From Zopfochytrium polystomum (taxonomy: Eukaryota > Chytridiomycota > Chytridiomycetes > Chytridiales > Chytridiaceae): DNA of 64,000 nucleotides. The position numbers and the translations under genes are program-made. Under the pieces are notes generated by a model. The model saw nothing but the letters and a program-made list of their open reading frames with translations, made no database searches and was not told the origin of the DNA. This document shows, piece after piece, positions 35,243-47,586 of this stretch. The stretch is from contig JAIVFJ010000032.1 of NCBI GenBank assembly GCA_025765615.1, forward strand, positions 65,001 to 129,000, read 5' to 3'. Position 1 is the first letter of the stretch; each line of letters opens with the position of its first letter.

Positions 35243-37019
35243 CTCTGTGGTTGCCTGGGCGAAGATAGACCAACAAGTGTGAAGGGCGCGAGAGGGCGAC
35301 GGGCGGCGGCGCGGCGAGGAAAGGAAGAAAAATAGAGGGACAAGAGAGAGCGAGAGAGAGAGAGATAGACTGAGAGCGAGTGTGTGTGTGTGAGTGTGTG
35401 AGAGAGAGTAAGTTTTGCCCCCCGCCTTTATAGGGGGAAGCGAACTCGCGCAGACAGACAGACAGACAAACCGGATCGCAGGCGAGGCAAGAGCCGACAG
35501 ACAAACATAGGAGACCGGTCGTCGATTGGGCGGCGAAAATCCCTCATGGAAAAAGCTCGGCGCACCTCTCAGCTCTCAGTCTGTCTGCCTGTCTGCCTGC
35601 CATCGTCCCTTCTGTCTGTCAGTCGGAATGCCAGTCCATCCTCTAGTTGCAGTTTTGGAAGGTTGTAACATTCTTCAAACAAGCGGTGCACGCATTGATT
35701 GTTGAGCAGTTTTTGCAGCGGGCTGTCTCTCGGTTTTTCCCCTTCGCCATTCACGCGCGCTAAATTTACTTCTCTCATTATCTCTCTCTCTCTGTCTCTC
35801 TCTCTGTCTCTCTCTCTCACTCTCTCTCTCTCTGTCTCTTTGTCCCTCCCTCTCTCTCTCGCTCTAGCTCTCTCTCGCTATTGACTCATTGACCTCTCTA
35901 ATTGGTTTGTCTGTCTGGATGTCTGTTGGTTTGCCGTCCGTTTGTTTGTTTGTTTGTTTGTCCGTTCCACTCGAGCCAAGCAACACAGCCGCCGAAGATG
36001 CGGTTGGGGAAGCGAATGTTGGCGAGTGGAAGAATGGGAGTCAGAAACGGAGAGACAGGGTGGAGGGAGACAGTGAATGAGAGACAGGGAGAGAGAGGGA
36101 GAGAGGGAGAGAGAGGGAGAGAGAGAGAGAGAGAGAGAGTGTGTGTGTGTGTGTGTGAGAGAAGTGAGTGTTTCATGTGGGTGCCTTCTGTGTGCGTTCA
36201 TGTGCGAAAAAAAAAAAAAACATGCACACCGCGGCCAAAGAAGCAAAAAAGAAGGAACAAGAGAAAAAAAGTAAGCCAGCCAAACGCCGAAGGTGCTTTC
36301 TCGTCATTTTACCTCATCAATCTCATCGTTCAACTCCCTTGCTGTCTGGCCCCCCCGGAAATTCTTTCTTAGCTTGTTCTCTTGCTTCTATCCGTTAGTT
36401 TTGTTTTTTTTTTCTTCTGCTTTTCTTCGCCAAGGCCAGTCTGTGTGTCTGTATGCAAATCGTTTGGGGAGTTTGCTTGGAGGCAAAAGAAAAGAAGGCG
36501 AAAAAAAAAAAAAGAAGAAACGAGGAGGAATGAAAGACGGGGTGGCGGAATTGTTGCATTTGGAAACAGTTGCGGTTGGAGTGAATGCAGAAAGAAAGAA
36601 AAGGGAAAGAGCACAGACATGGACGTTTGCATGGTCACCGATAGGAAGAGGTCGTGAACAGAAAGAGTGCATGGAAGAGTGGGCGGAAACACCGAAAGAA
36701 AAAAAGGGAAAGAAAGAAAACGAAAAAGGAATACAGAATACAGTATATGCTTGCTATGAAAGACATGTCCGGTGCGGAAGGAAGGACAAAACAACCGTGC
36801 AGAGTGTGAGAAGAAAAAAAGGTAGAGTCATGAGGAACAGGATCGTGCAAGAAATGGAGAAAAAGTGAGATATGCATTGAGGAGGTGCGAAGGAGAAAAG
36901 TGCATAGAAGAGAACCGAGAAAGGGTTAGGGGTGGGGAGGAAGCGCTCTTTTTCTTTTTGTTTCTTTCCTATTCTTTGTGTTGGTATGAGGGAGTGCGCT
37001 GGGCGAAAAAATCGAAAGG
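35243..37019. other. Intergenic region with TCTG, CT and GA microsatellites
   Basis: Promoter side of the MFS gene. GA/CT tracts at about 35340-35385, 35780-35875 and 36080-36140, GT at 36140-36158 and several A/T runs. No gene recognised. Confidence 0.5.
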
Positions 37020-37856
37020 TTACAGAGCTTCGACCATCAGTTCGAGTCCCACCGGCGCGAGAATGCCGGCGGGCGTCATCTTGAACTCGCGGTCCGCCGG
37101 CAGCGACCACCGGTACCTGAGCAGCATCGCCGCCATGAACGTCGTCACTTCTGTCATTGCGAGCTTCTGTCCGAGGCCTTGAGGGGGGTTGGGCATTTCG
37201 GGTTTCGAGTTAGATGGCATTGAGGGAAAACGAGCAAACAACACCCAAACACGAAAAAAAAAAAAAAAAAAAAAAAAATAAGGGACGCAAAATCCAAAAA
37301 CTCACACTGCCTCAGTCCGGCGGCAAACGAAATAAATGCAAACGGGTCCTCCGCCAACGGGCCGGCCTCGCCGCCGCCGCGCACCCGCCCGTCGTCGCCC
37401 CACCGCTCCGGGTCGAACGCGTCCGGGTCGCGCCACACCGCTTCGCTGTGGTGCAGCCCGAACGAATGCCACGCCACGTACGCCCCGCGTGGTACCACCA
37501 CGTCGTCGAGAACGGCCCCGCCCGCTTGCGCCGGCGCCGCCTGCCGGTTCGCGAGCTGCGGCAGCGGCGGGGAGCAGTCGCAGCGTCTCGCGGATCACCT
37601 TGGAGAGGTACACCAGCCGCGCCGTGTCGGCCGGCGTCCAGGTGGAGATCGACGTGGCCGCGCCGCCGAGGACGAAGCGGGCTTCGCGCCGGCACCGGTC
37701 TTGGGCGTCCTGGTGGATCGCGAGCATGTAGAGGAGAGACGTCAGGCACTGCTGCACGTTCTCGTGGCCGGCGATGAAGAGGATCATAAAGTTGTACTGG
37801 CGATTGAAAAGAAAAAAGGTGGGATTAATTGAAGGCAAATGCAAAAAGAAACAGCA

Positions 37857-37942
<86 letters not shown>

Positions 37943-39425
37943 GAGAGAGAGAGAGACAATCGCTCCTCGTACTCACCCGAAAATCGGTCACCGACCACTC
38001 GCCGGCCTCGACCGCGTCCAGCATCGCCTCCATCAGCGACGCGGTCGCCGCCGGCTCGGCCTTCTTCTTCCCGCCCGCCGCCGCAGCCGCCGCAGCAATC
38101 GCCTTGGCGCGCTCCTCGCGCGCGGCGGCGGCCGCAGCGGCGCCCGGGGTGCCGAGTCCTGCGGCGTCGGCAACGCGCAGCGCCGCGACACGGCCCGCGT
38201 CCTTGCCCGTGGTGACGGCGGCGACGAGCGCGGCGTACAGCGCGTCGACGTCCTTGCGCAGCCGCGAGCGGGCGCTGCCGCGCAGCAGCAGCGCCAGGCG
38301 ATCGAGTGCCGGGAAGAACAGGAAGAGCGGGTCAAAGATGCCGCGCTTGACGCGCAGGACGGTTTGCGAAAGCGCGTGGCCGGCCGTGGTCGTCAGTGTC
38401 TGTTTGGGGGGGGAAAACCATAAGTAAGCCCGCGCGCGGGTCCCTCGTTTCGGCGTTTTTCTTTCCCCACCCCTTTTTGTATTTACTGACCTCCAACGAC
38501 CGCCCCAGCACGGCTCCGCTCACGGCGTCCATGCAGAACCGCTGCACCAGGTCGCCTACGACCAACCTGCCTTCGCGCGTGGCGGCGGCCGCGTCGACGT
38601 GCCCGCAGAACGCATCGACGCTCGCGGCGTACGCGTGCGGCCCGCCGTCGGCGGCGCGCTGCTTCAGAGCGGGCGCGACGACGCGTCGGAACCGCGACCA
38701 CGTCGCGCCGTGCGACGCAATGATGTTTTCGCCCGTGTAGTAGGCGATGAGCGAGTACGGGAGCTTGGCGTTGTTGCCGGATTTGATAAAGGTTTCTGGG
38801 GCGTTTTTTTTGTTGTTTTTTTTTGGATGTTTGTTTTGGGAAGGGGAAAAAGAGGTTGGCGAGGGGCGAGAAAGTAGAAGCCTTCTTACCAGTGTTGAGG
38901 AAGAGGGCGCGTGCGTAGCGCGGGTGGCCGACGAGGAGGTTCCAGCGGCCGCCGAACCACATCTGTCAAGAGGGACGGGTAAGAAAAGAAAGAGGGCGAG
39001 GACTTGTGGGGAGGCAGGATGGGGCTTACCGTCACGATACCCTTCTTGTTCATTCGAGGCCGGATGAATTTCTTGTATAGCTCGTCCTTGGGAGGGATTT
39101 TGAGTAGGGAAAAATTGTGTGTGTGTGTTGTGTGTTGTGTCATTGTAGCCTACCTGACCAAAACAGCGGGCGTCCGTTGCTTGCGCACGAACGGAAGCAG
39201 CGAGACCCAGAACGGCACGACGGGCACGTCGCGCGGAAAGTTGCGGGGCGGCAGCACGACGCCGAGGACCAGGGCGGCGGCTGCGGCGGCGGCGGCGAGC
39301 GGGACGGCGACTGCGGCGGCGACGGTCAGGGTGGACACGGATGGGCGCCATGAGGGGGCGGAGTCGGCAACGGCGGCGGCAGACGGCGCGGTCGCGGCGA
39401 GGATGAGGCGGGAGAGGGAGAGCAT
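37020..39425 (-). CDS. Cytochrome P450, DIT2/CYP56-like, one frameshift
   Basis: Haem monooxygenase. In yeast, Dit2 oxidatively couples N-formyl-tyrosine to bisformyl dityrosine for the spore wall. Exons (minus): 39159-39425, 39030-39086, 38890-38962, 38491-38795, 37977-38399, 37306-37796 and 37020-37177, about 590 residues. It has an N-terminal membrane anchor, then DELYKKFIRPRMNKKG and MWFGGRWNLLVG, C-helix WSRFRR, I-helix FIAGHEN, K-helix ETLR, PERF-type FDPERW and the haem loop FAAGLRQCLG. The block YTGENIIASHGATWSRFRR is of the CYP56 type. After ETLRLLP the frame breaks at a C4 run (G4 at 37569-37572 on +); dropping one base restores PLPQLANRQ and the rest. That is a sequencing error or a disabled gene. 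Donor of exon 1 is weak (gtcagg). Confidence 0.75.
37863..37956. repeat. (GA)n microsatellite inside a P450 intron
   Basis: About 95 bases of GA with rare breaks within the intron 37797-37976 of the P450 gene. Confidence 0.9.
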
Positions 39426-39534
39426 GTTCGATTATTGGTGAGTGAGAGGGTGTGTGTGTGTGTGGGTCTGTTTTTTCTTTCTTTTTTTTTGTTAGCGTGT
39501 TTTTCGTGGTGGAGGGCTAGGGAGACGGAGAGAG

Positions 39535-39614
<80 letters not shown>

Positions 39615-39841
39615 TCAGAGACAGACAGGACAACTTGCAAAGAGATCGAGAGAGGCAAAAGAAAGCCTCGTCCTCAATGCAGCATGCTTTGTCTCTCTTT
39701 CTCTGAGAGAACGAGAGAGAGTCGGTTCCCGGTCGTCACGATCTGCCCGGCCGCCGGCACCAGCTGGCGCCACACCTGATGGCGCGGAAAACAAACAACC
39801 TCGACAGGGAGACAGATAGTGAGACAGAGAGCGAGAGAGAG

Positions 39842-39909
<68 letters not shown>

Positions 39910-40839
39910 TGAGAGAGACAGAGAAAGAGAGAGAGAAACAGAGAGACACATCCTCCCATGTTTCGCTCGCGAAATTTTGCGCCAAGCAGCAAACAAGCTG
40001 CGCCCTCGGAAGCATTGTCTTCTTGATTCTGATGGATAAACAAGAGAGTGTGCCCGACACTCTGCGGGAATGCCGCGCGGACAGGCCGCCGCTCCAGGAA
40101 GAGACTCTCTCTCTCTCTCTCTCTCCCACCCTCTCTGTTCCTCTGCTCCCGAGCTCTCCCCGTTCCCACAGACGCGAAAGTAACTGGATCACCGATAAAA
40201 GAAGAGTAAACAAAAAACACAACAAACATTACAGGAAAAACGGCAGAAAGAAGTGGGAACAAACGAAAAAAACACGCAAAGCAAAAAAAAAAAAAAAAAC
40301 GGAAAAACAAACAAAACAACAGGTGGGTGGGAGGCTCAGCCGCGTCTGCTTCGCGTGAAACGGAGTGTGGCCCACCTCGACTGCGGCCGGCAGGGTCCCG
40401 GCTGGCTGGCTGGCTGGCTGGCTGGGTGGCTGCCCCCAGCGCGAGAGAGAGAAAAGACGACCAGGGAAGAGCTTTGGAGACCGTTGTGGAAGAATTCCAG
40501 TGAAACAAACGAATCTTCCCTTTTTTAATGATTGAGTTTAGTTTTTTTGTTTCGGAAGACATGTATGTATGGTTATTGATGATGACGATTATGATGATCA
40601 ATGATCGCAGTCTGTGGTTCTGCGGAGAGAGAGGGCTCTGCCGGCCGCCGCCGTTTCGGTTCGGTATTCTTTGTCTTCCTCGCTGCTGGCTGTGGCTGCT
40701 GGCCCGCTAATTGCTTGCCGACAGACAGATAGCGTCCATCAAACGGCCGTCTGCCCTACACCATGCAGCAGCCATCATGCATGTGTGCACAACCACCCGG
40801 GGCGACAGAGAGACTATTTAGACAGAGAGAGACTGAGAC

Positions 40840-40928
<89 letters not shown>

Positions 40929-41276
40929 GGAGAGACATAGAGAGGGAGAGGGCAGATGGGCAGACAGACAGCAGACCTGTAAAAGACATGAGACGGAGGA
41001 GCTGGGCCGGAGACAGCCCTCCTGAGACCGAGAAAGACCAACAAACTTTGTGCCCGCTTGCTTAAAATACCCTCCCCCATTCCCAAAACAACCTAACCCT
41101 CCAACACAACATCCCCGCCAACCCCACCTACTCCCCAAACCCTCTCCCCCGTGCGATCTACCCAAAGAACCTCTTCGAGATTGATTCACCACCATCCTCA
41201 TCAAAGCAACTTGCAGGCCGAGAGAGAGAGAGAGAGAGCAAAACCTAACTAAACACACTCAGCAACAGCATTTACC
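39426..41276. promoter_or_regulatory. Shared divergent promoter region of P450 and DIT1-MFS genes
   Basis: 1.85 kb between the two start codons. It contains long GA/CT tracts at 39538-39607, 39829-39906, 40107-40124 and 40841-40923, a GGCT repeat at 40400-40425 and A runs. No gene is recognised. In yeast, DIT1 and DIT2 are also divergent and share one promoter region active in sporulation; whether that control exists here is not shown by the sequence. Confidence 0.55.
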
Positions 41277-44200
41277 ATGGCCCTCCACCTCGTCGCCTTT
41301 GAATTTGTTGCCGGCCTGGACGGCAAAATCTCCTTTCTCCTGCCGGGCCTCGAGCCAGACCTCCCGCCCCTCGTCATTAGCACTCTCCGTGGCCTTGTCC
41401 ACTCCACAGGCCTACCCCGCGCCCCGGTTCACCTCGGAGACCTCCTCGCGCCGCCGTCCTTGGACCTCAGCTTCTTCGGTGACAGCAACGCGTCCTCCAC
41501 CTTTGTCGCTCACCACCACAAGACCACGGCATTCAAGGGCGGCGAGGCCCACCACTTTTGCGCCGTCCTCCGAGAACTTGCCCCCTCGCAACCTCAACAA
41601 CAACACCCCGAGACGTCGCTGGTCGTCGTCGAGCGGGCCATTGTCGCCGAAGACGGCGCCGTCACCGCCTTCAAGGGCATCGCCATCATCGACCCCGACC
41701 GCAAGGGCCTGACCCCGTACCGCGCAGAGCTGTACCTCGCCGAACTCGTCACCGCCAAGGCCGTCGTCGACGCTGCCACCGCCTGCCCGCCCGCGTCCGT
41801 CCCGCACCTCGCAGACACCGTCGCCCGCCTGACCGACGCCGTCGTCGACATCTTTGACCAGCACCTCCGCAACCACCTCCCCGACGGCGCCGACCGCTGG
41901 CACGCCGTCGGCCGCGCCGCCTTTGCCGGTACCGTCCGCTTCTACGTCGAGCGCTCCATGCCCATCCGCTTCGTGCTCCCCGCCTTCCCCTGCAAGTCGC
42001 CAAACACCGAGTCCAAGGTGCTCGGCAAGCTGCCCGACCTCGGCGAGGAGCTCGCCCTGCGGACCATGGACTTTGTGGGCAAGATGATCAAGCAGGTGTA
42101 CCCGCCTGGCGTGTCATTCCTCATCGTGTCTGACGGTCACGTGTTTTCGGACCTCCGTGAGTACATGAAACAAAAAAAATGGCCACGTCGCCCTCCTTCT
42201 TTGTCTTTTCGTTTCTGTTCTCACGCCACCCATTTGCCTGTTCTCACCAACTCAACCACCCAGTCGGCGTCGACGACGATGCCGTGGTCCAGTACGGCGA
42301 CACGGTCCGCGCCATGTCGCAGACCATGGGCCTCTCGAGCCCTTTTGGCTTCCGCGGCCTCGACGACCTCCTCCTCATGCCCACCAACAGCTCGGCCGAC
42401 CTCGCCCGCCTCGGCCTCGACGAGCTCGTCCTGGAGCAGCCGCTCGACTCGCTCGTCACCCCCGACGCCAACCGCGCCCGCCGCATCCTGCAGGCTACCG
42501 GTGGCTCCTCCGAAGAGTTTTTGAAAAAAGAGATCAAGGAAGACCCCGAGGTCACCACCCTGTACAGGGGCTTTTCCCGCTTCTTGCTCGAAGACCTCAA
42601 CCACCCGTCGCTCGCAAAGCTGCCGTCAAAGAACGCGAGGAAGAAGCTGTGCACGAGGCTCGCGTTTTTGATGATCATGGTGAGTTGGCGCCGTGGTGCG
42701 CGTGTCTGCGTGTCTGTGTGTCTGCGTGTGACGTTTCTCCCACGTTAAGTGCACCTTTTGCTTCTTTTCCTCTGACAAACCTTTTTTCGCACAGCGAAAC
42801 AGGGCCTACTCGGCAATGGTCGCGCTTGTGTACCCGCTTCACGTCCGGATCTCCATCCACCCGTAAGCGTCATTCTCTTCCAAACCGTTATTATTAAGTT
42901 TTTGCGCCAAACTAACACCCCATCGCACTCCAACCCACCTGCATTCACAACACCTCACGCTCAGCCACCCGAACGCCGGCCCAAAGTTCGGCATCCGCCT
43001 GATCCACCCCACGTACCTCTATCGTGGCGAGCAGGCCGCCGCCAAAATGGAGCTTTTCCACACCCCGACCCCCTGGCACAACTGCATCGTCCGCGACTCC
43101 AACGGCGCCCATATCCTCATGCACCGCAACATCGTCGAGACCGCCGCAAAGGCCAAAAACCGCCAGTATAGAATCGTTCAGTATCCGGACGGCAGGCCGA
43201 GCCACATTCAGATCGAGTGCCCGTTTGTTGAGGTACTGAATTGGCGCCGCGTGGCGGGGGTTGTGGTTTTTTTTTTCTCTTTTTTTTTTCCCTTGCCTAA
43301 AGCTACCTCCTTCCCTAACAACGCGCAGCTCTTCCCCGAATCCGCCCCCGAGCCCTCCGAGTACGGCTCAATCGACACTCGCAAGCAGAGCCAAAGCTCC
43401 GACGGCAACGCACCCCTGCTTTCCATTTCCCGCGCCCCCTCCACCACCGAGTACAACAGCGAGGTCGTCACTGTTGTCGGACGCGACATCGAGGCCGGGG
43501 CCACGCCGGTGCCAAAGCTCCCTTCCCCGTCGCAGACTCCCAAGGCTGCTCCAGAGTACTCGGCGTACTCAGCGGGAAGGAGAAGGCTCTTCCTCTTGCT
43601 TGTTGCGTCCGCTGGGTTCTTGGGACCGCTGTCTGGAAATATCTACCTCTCGGCCCTCGAGGCAGTCAGGAAAGATATGGATGTTTCCGTGAGCATGATC
43701 AACCTTACGGTCACCATGTTCATGCTGATGTTTGCACTTGCTGTAAGTGTTTCTTTTGGTTCCTCTCCTCTTTTCTTCTACCTTTCCTTGCCGTGTCCGC
43801 TCCAACAACATCCAGTTGTCCGTTGACTTACACTATGCTTAGCCGCTCGGATGGGCGACTTTGGCAGATTCGTACGGCCGCCGCATTGTGTATATCACGT
43901 CGCTCCCGGTCTACATTGCGGCCAACATCGGCCTTTTCTTCACCCATTCTTACCCAATGCTGATGGCACTACGCATCGTCCAGGCCATCGGTGCGGCGGC
44001 TGTGCAGAGTGTAGGCGCGGGAACCCTCGCGGACATCTTTCAGCCAAAGGAGCGCGGTTCCGCCATGAGCTTGTTCCTTCTCGGCCCACAGCTCGGCCCG
44101 GTTGTCGGTCCCGTCGCCGGCGGTCTCATCGCCCAATACCTTGGCTGGCGCTGGATGTTTGTTCTTCTCGCCGCCGTCGGCACGGTCGTCTGGCTCGCCA

Positions 44201-45060
44201 TTTTCTGCTGCCTCCCGGAAACTCTCCGCTCCCGCACCCGAAACGGCACAACCCTTGCCCAAGCCCTTGCGGACTCGACCCCAGCTTTCCGCCTGCCCAC
44301 CCGCACAGCCGACGCCCCCAAGCCGCAGCCGGGCGCGAAGAAGCCCTCGTATAACCCGTTCGCCCCTCTGGCCTTCCTCGCCGTCCCTGCAATCGCAATC
44401 TGCGTCGCCGCTGTCGCCGCGATCTTTGGAACGTTCTACGCCGTCACGGTCGAGGTCCCCGCGGCCTTCTCGTCTCTCTACGGATTCTCTTCCCTCGCCG
44501 TCGGTCTCGCCTACCTTGGCCTCGGTGTTGGATTTGTCGCCGGTTCCCTCGCCGGTGGCCGCGCTGCTGACCGCCTGCTCGCCGCAGAGATGAAGCGACT
44601 CGGCACCACCAACGCTAAGGACGTTCCAACCGAAATCCGCGTGCGTTCCGCTGCCGTCGGAATCGTTGTCTTCCCCGTCGGAGTCCTCCTGTTTGGTATC
44701 AGCTTGGAATTCGCGTGGCACCCGGCCGCCGTCATCGCCTGCATGTTCGTCCTCGCCTTTGGTATGACGTGGACCTTCTCCTGCACCACTACCTACCTCG
44801 TCGACAGCTACCCGGGTTCGGCGGCCGGCATCGTTGCGCTCAACAGCCTGTTCCGAAACCCCGCCGCGGCTGCCGGCAGCGCCATCATTGCCCCGCTCAT
44901 CACGGCCGTCCGCCCCGCCGCTTCCTTCGCCGTGTTTGCCAGCACTGTCGTAATCGCCGCAGTCGCCCTCGTTCCCGTCGTCGTCTACGGACAGCGCTGG
45001 CGAGAAGAGTACCGCAAGAAGAACGACAAGTCGAAGACCACTCCCGCCCCCGCTCACTGA
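41277..45060 (+). CDS. DIT1-like isocyanide synthase fused to DTR1/QDR-like MFS exporter
   Basis: Six exons (41277-42156, 42264-42679, 42795-42862, 42965-43232, 43329-43742, 43843-45060) join in phase to 1087 residues. Residues 1-544 are a DIT1/pyoverdine-dityrosine-type isocyanide synthase: FVLPAFPCKSPN, SDGHVFSDLLGVDDD, YGD, NAGPKFGIRLIHPT and PTPWHN. In yeast Dit1 acts on tyrosine in the first step of the dityrosine spore-wall layer. After a linker of about 85 residues come the twelve-helix MFS segments: RRRLFLLLVASAGFLGPLSG, motif A region WATLADSYGRR, GPQLGPVVGPVAGG. Yeast exports bisformyl dityrosine with the MFS protein Dtr1. The frame from 43047 to 43826 crosses from one part to the other with no stop, whether or not the 96-nt intron is removed, and no ATG precedes the first membrane helix. 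The fusion is strongly supported; the product made is inferred. Confidence 0.88.
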
Positions 45061-45891
45061 GAGACAGAAACCGACGAAGCGCTGAAACAATTTACGTCTA
45101 AACAGCTTAGAGGAGCTGATCAGTTACCGCTTTGGTGACCCAGCCCCCTTTTCCCGGTCTCCACGCCCGCTCTCCTTTTCCGGTCCACCTTTTCTGTAAG
45201 TCTATCTCATTCTTTTTTTTTCTTGCATTCTGTCCAAGATGAGCGTCATAATTGCAAAGCACAACTGCAACGGCACTTCAATCTTTTTTTCGTCTTCTGC
45301 ACTGCATGTTCATTTATCTCTCACCATCCACTTGTTGCACGCAACATTTTCACATTGGAACCATGCACCAAACACTCATTTGTCTCTTGAAGAAAAAAAA
45401 TAGCACTCCTTTATTTGCATTCAACAAAAAGCACTCATCTTCAACTGCACTATCACACTTTCCTTTTTCAACCTTTTTCAAAGCACTACCTCTTCCTTAC
45501 ATTTCTCTTTTTTCTTTTCGTTTCCCGTTCACCCTGCAACGGTCACTTTTTTCCCTTTTCTTTTTGTCGTCACTGTTGCTCGAGCCTCTTAAACCACTAT
45601 ACAGCCCAACTCCTCACCAATTAAATCGTTTCCCCTCACTCTGCTGTGCAGAAATAAGTGAAGAAGCGCAATATGAAAACCAAAAAAAAAAAAAAAAAAA
45701 AAATTCATGCACTGCCTTCAAAGGCAACACTCCCCCGATCATGTTGACCGAATAAAACGAAACAAAACGCAGTAGACTTCGCCAGACCCTCCACCCCGGT
45801 CGCTGCAACATGGGCTTCAGGTTGAAAGACACGATAGGAAAGAGCAGGGCGAGATTTGAATCTTTACTCCCTGCAGAGAATCATAACCAAA

Positions 45892-45931
<40 letters not shown>

Positions 45932-46091
45932 CAGCTTCTTTGCTCACTCAGCTCTTTCTTCTTCTTCTTCTCCTTCCTCTCCTTCTCGCGCAGACACGCA
46001 ACCGAGGTCTTTCCCGTCCGCGCACGACGCCTAGTTGTGGCGTCGGCTGCTACTCGCGGAGATTAAGCGTCGAACCATCCTGTTAGTTTTT

Positions 46092-46135
<44 letters not shown>

Positions 46136-47435
46136 GGTTGGTGGGGGGTACCGATTGGCTCGAGTGTTTAAAGAGAGTCGCGGGTGTCCCCGGAATGAAT
46201 GCCGAAAATGGACAATTGGCTGTCCAAATAACAACCCTGGGGAGACCGGCAAACTCCGACCGAGGCCGGCGACCAAGTCCGAGAATCCGGCCAGCCGCCT
46301 GTTGATCTGACACGTCACACCGCGTTGAGGGCAATCTGGATGCCCTGCACACCATCGCACTGCAAGGATATGCTTGGGAAGATGCAACACGATCAAGGCA
46401 TACCCTGCACAGTGATTGCGGATGAAGAAGTTCCCATGATCACTTAGCATACCCCCAACCTTCGCACCATGGCCTCCACAACCGCCTTTGGCAACTGCAT
46501 CGCCAAGCGCCCGTCCGCGCTGCCCCGCCGCAAAAGTCCTCACCGAGCGGAACTGCGCCGCCGACGACTCCAAAGTGCCTCTCCCCGACGGCCCCCGTCT
46601 CCGACAACCCCGTCTGCACAGCAGCGTACAAAAAGCTCAACGCCACACCTGCGACGCCCGTGGCCCGCCAAGGAGCTTTGCGTGCATGTCAAACTTCACA
46701 ACCAACACAAACGGCACCAGCTTGCGATCTTTTGAGTGCGACACGCTGCCCACGACTAGCTCGCGATCGTCGGGTTGGCCAAAACTTCGGGGAGTGGCTG
46801 CTGCTGAACGCCGACCTGGCGCTCGGCCTGTTGCTGGTGGTGGCGCGCTGAAAGACGCTCGTGTGTGGGCTTCATATCACTGTGGCGTTTGTTTCTTGTT
46901 CTAACATTTTATGGATTGCACGCTGTTTATTCTTTTTTTCTTTTTTCCCCCGACGATTATCTTCTCTCCTTGTGTTTTTCTTCTCTCCGTCGTAACTCCT
47001 CACCGACAGGAATTTCCCTCCCCATCCACCTTTGACAAAGCCAAAATGAAAGCTCAATACAGCCTGACACGCCAGAAAAAAAGCTAGTAAATAGCTCGGA
47101 TTACGCTGGGGAGAACGCTTGCACCCTTTCCGCGTAAATGAGCCAGCCGTCCTAGTTCTTCGCCGTCGTCCACAGAGCCGGTTTATTCGCAGTGAAGTTG
47201 TACAGCAAATTAGCAAGGAAGCACTCACAAGAGGCGATACCGCAGCAGACCTAATGTCTGTCGAGCTCAAACCGGTGCCATCGGTGGGCACCAGCCTTCA
47301 ACTTGAAGAGAAGAAAGCTGACCAAGCAAGATCCACCTGCCTTTCACCTTCTTGGTCCAGCGCAAGGGCGACCATCTCGAGTGGCTCTTTTTGGATCGTT
47401 TGGGACAATGCCCTGCCGCCTCGCCCACGGAGGGG

Positions 47436-47475
<40 letters not shown>

Positions 47476-47586
47476 AACTGACGAATCGTGAAGGTCGATC
47501 CGCAGTCGCGTGCCGCCCCCACTCGATCCGCGTGCAGCTACACAAGGGTTCCCTCTCGCGGCAAGCAGAAACCGGCGCTTCCTCGC
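45061..47586. other. Gene-poor stretch with CA/GT and poly-A repeats
   Basis: (CA)n at 45894-45929, (GT)n at 46097-46132, poly-A at 45680-45702 and 47438-47472. Between 46482 and 46860 two frames together give Cys-containing, Thr/Ser-rich pieces (VLTERNCAADDSKVPLPDGP, then NPVCTAAYKKLNATPATPVA) that may be a decayed secreted-protein gene; no family is recognised. Confidence 0.4.

Noticed and set aside
43969..45090. 373-codon minus-strand ORF opposite the MFS part of the fusion
   Set aside because: It is the antisense of the transporter, Gly/Asp-rich, with no recognisable domain.
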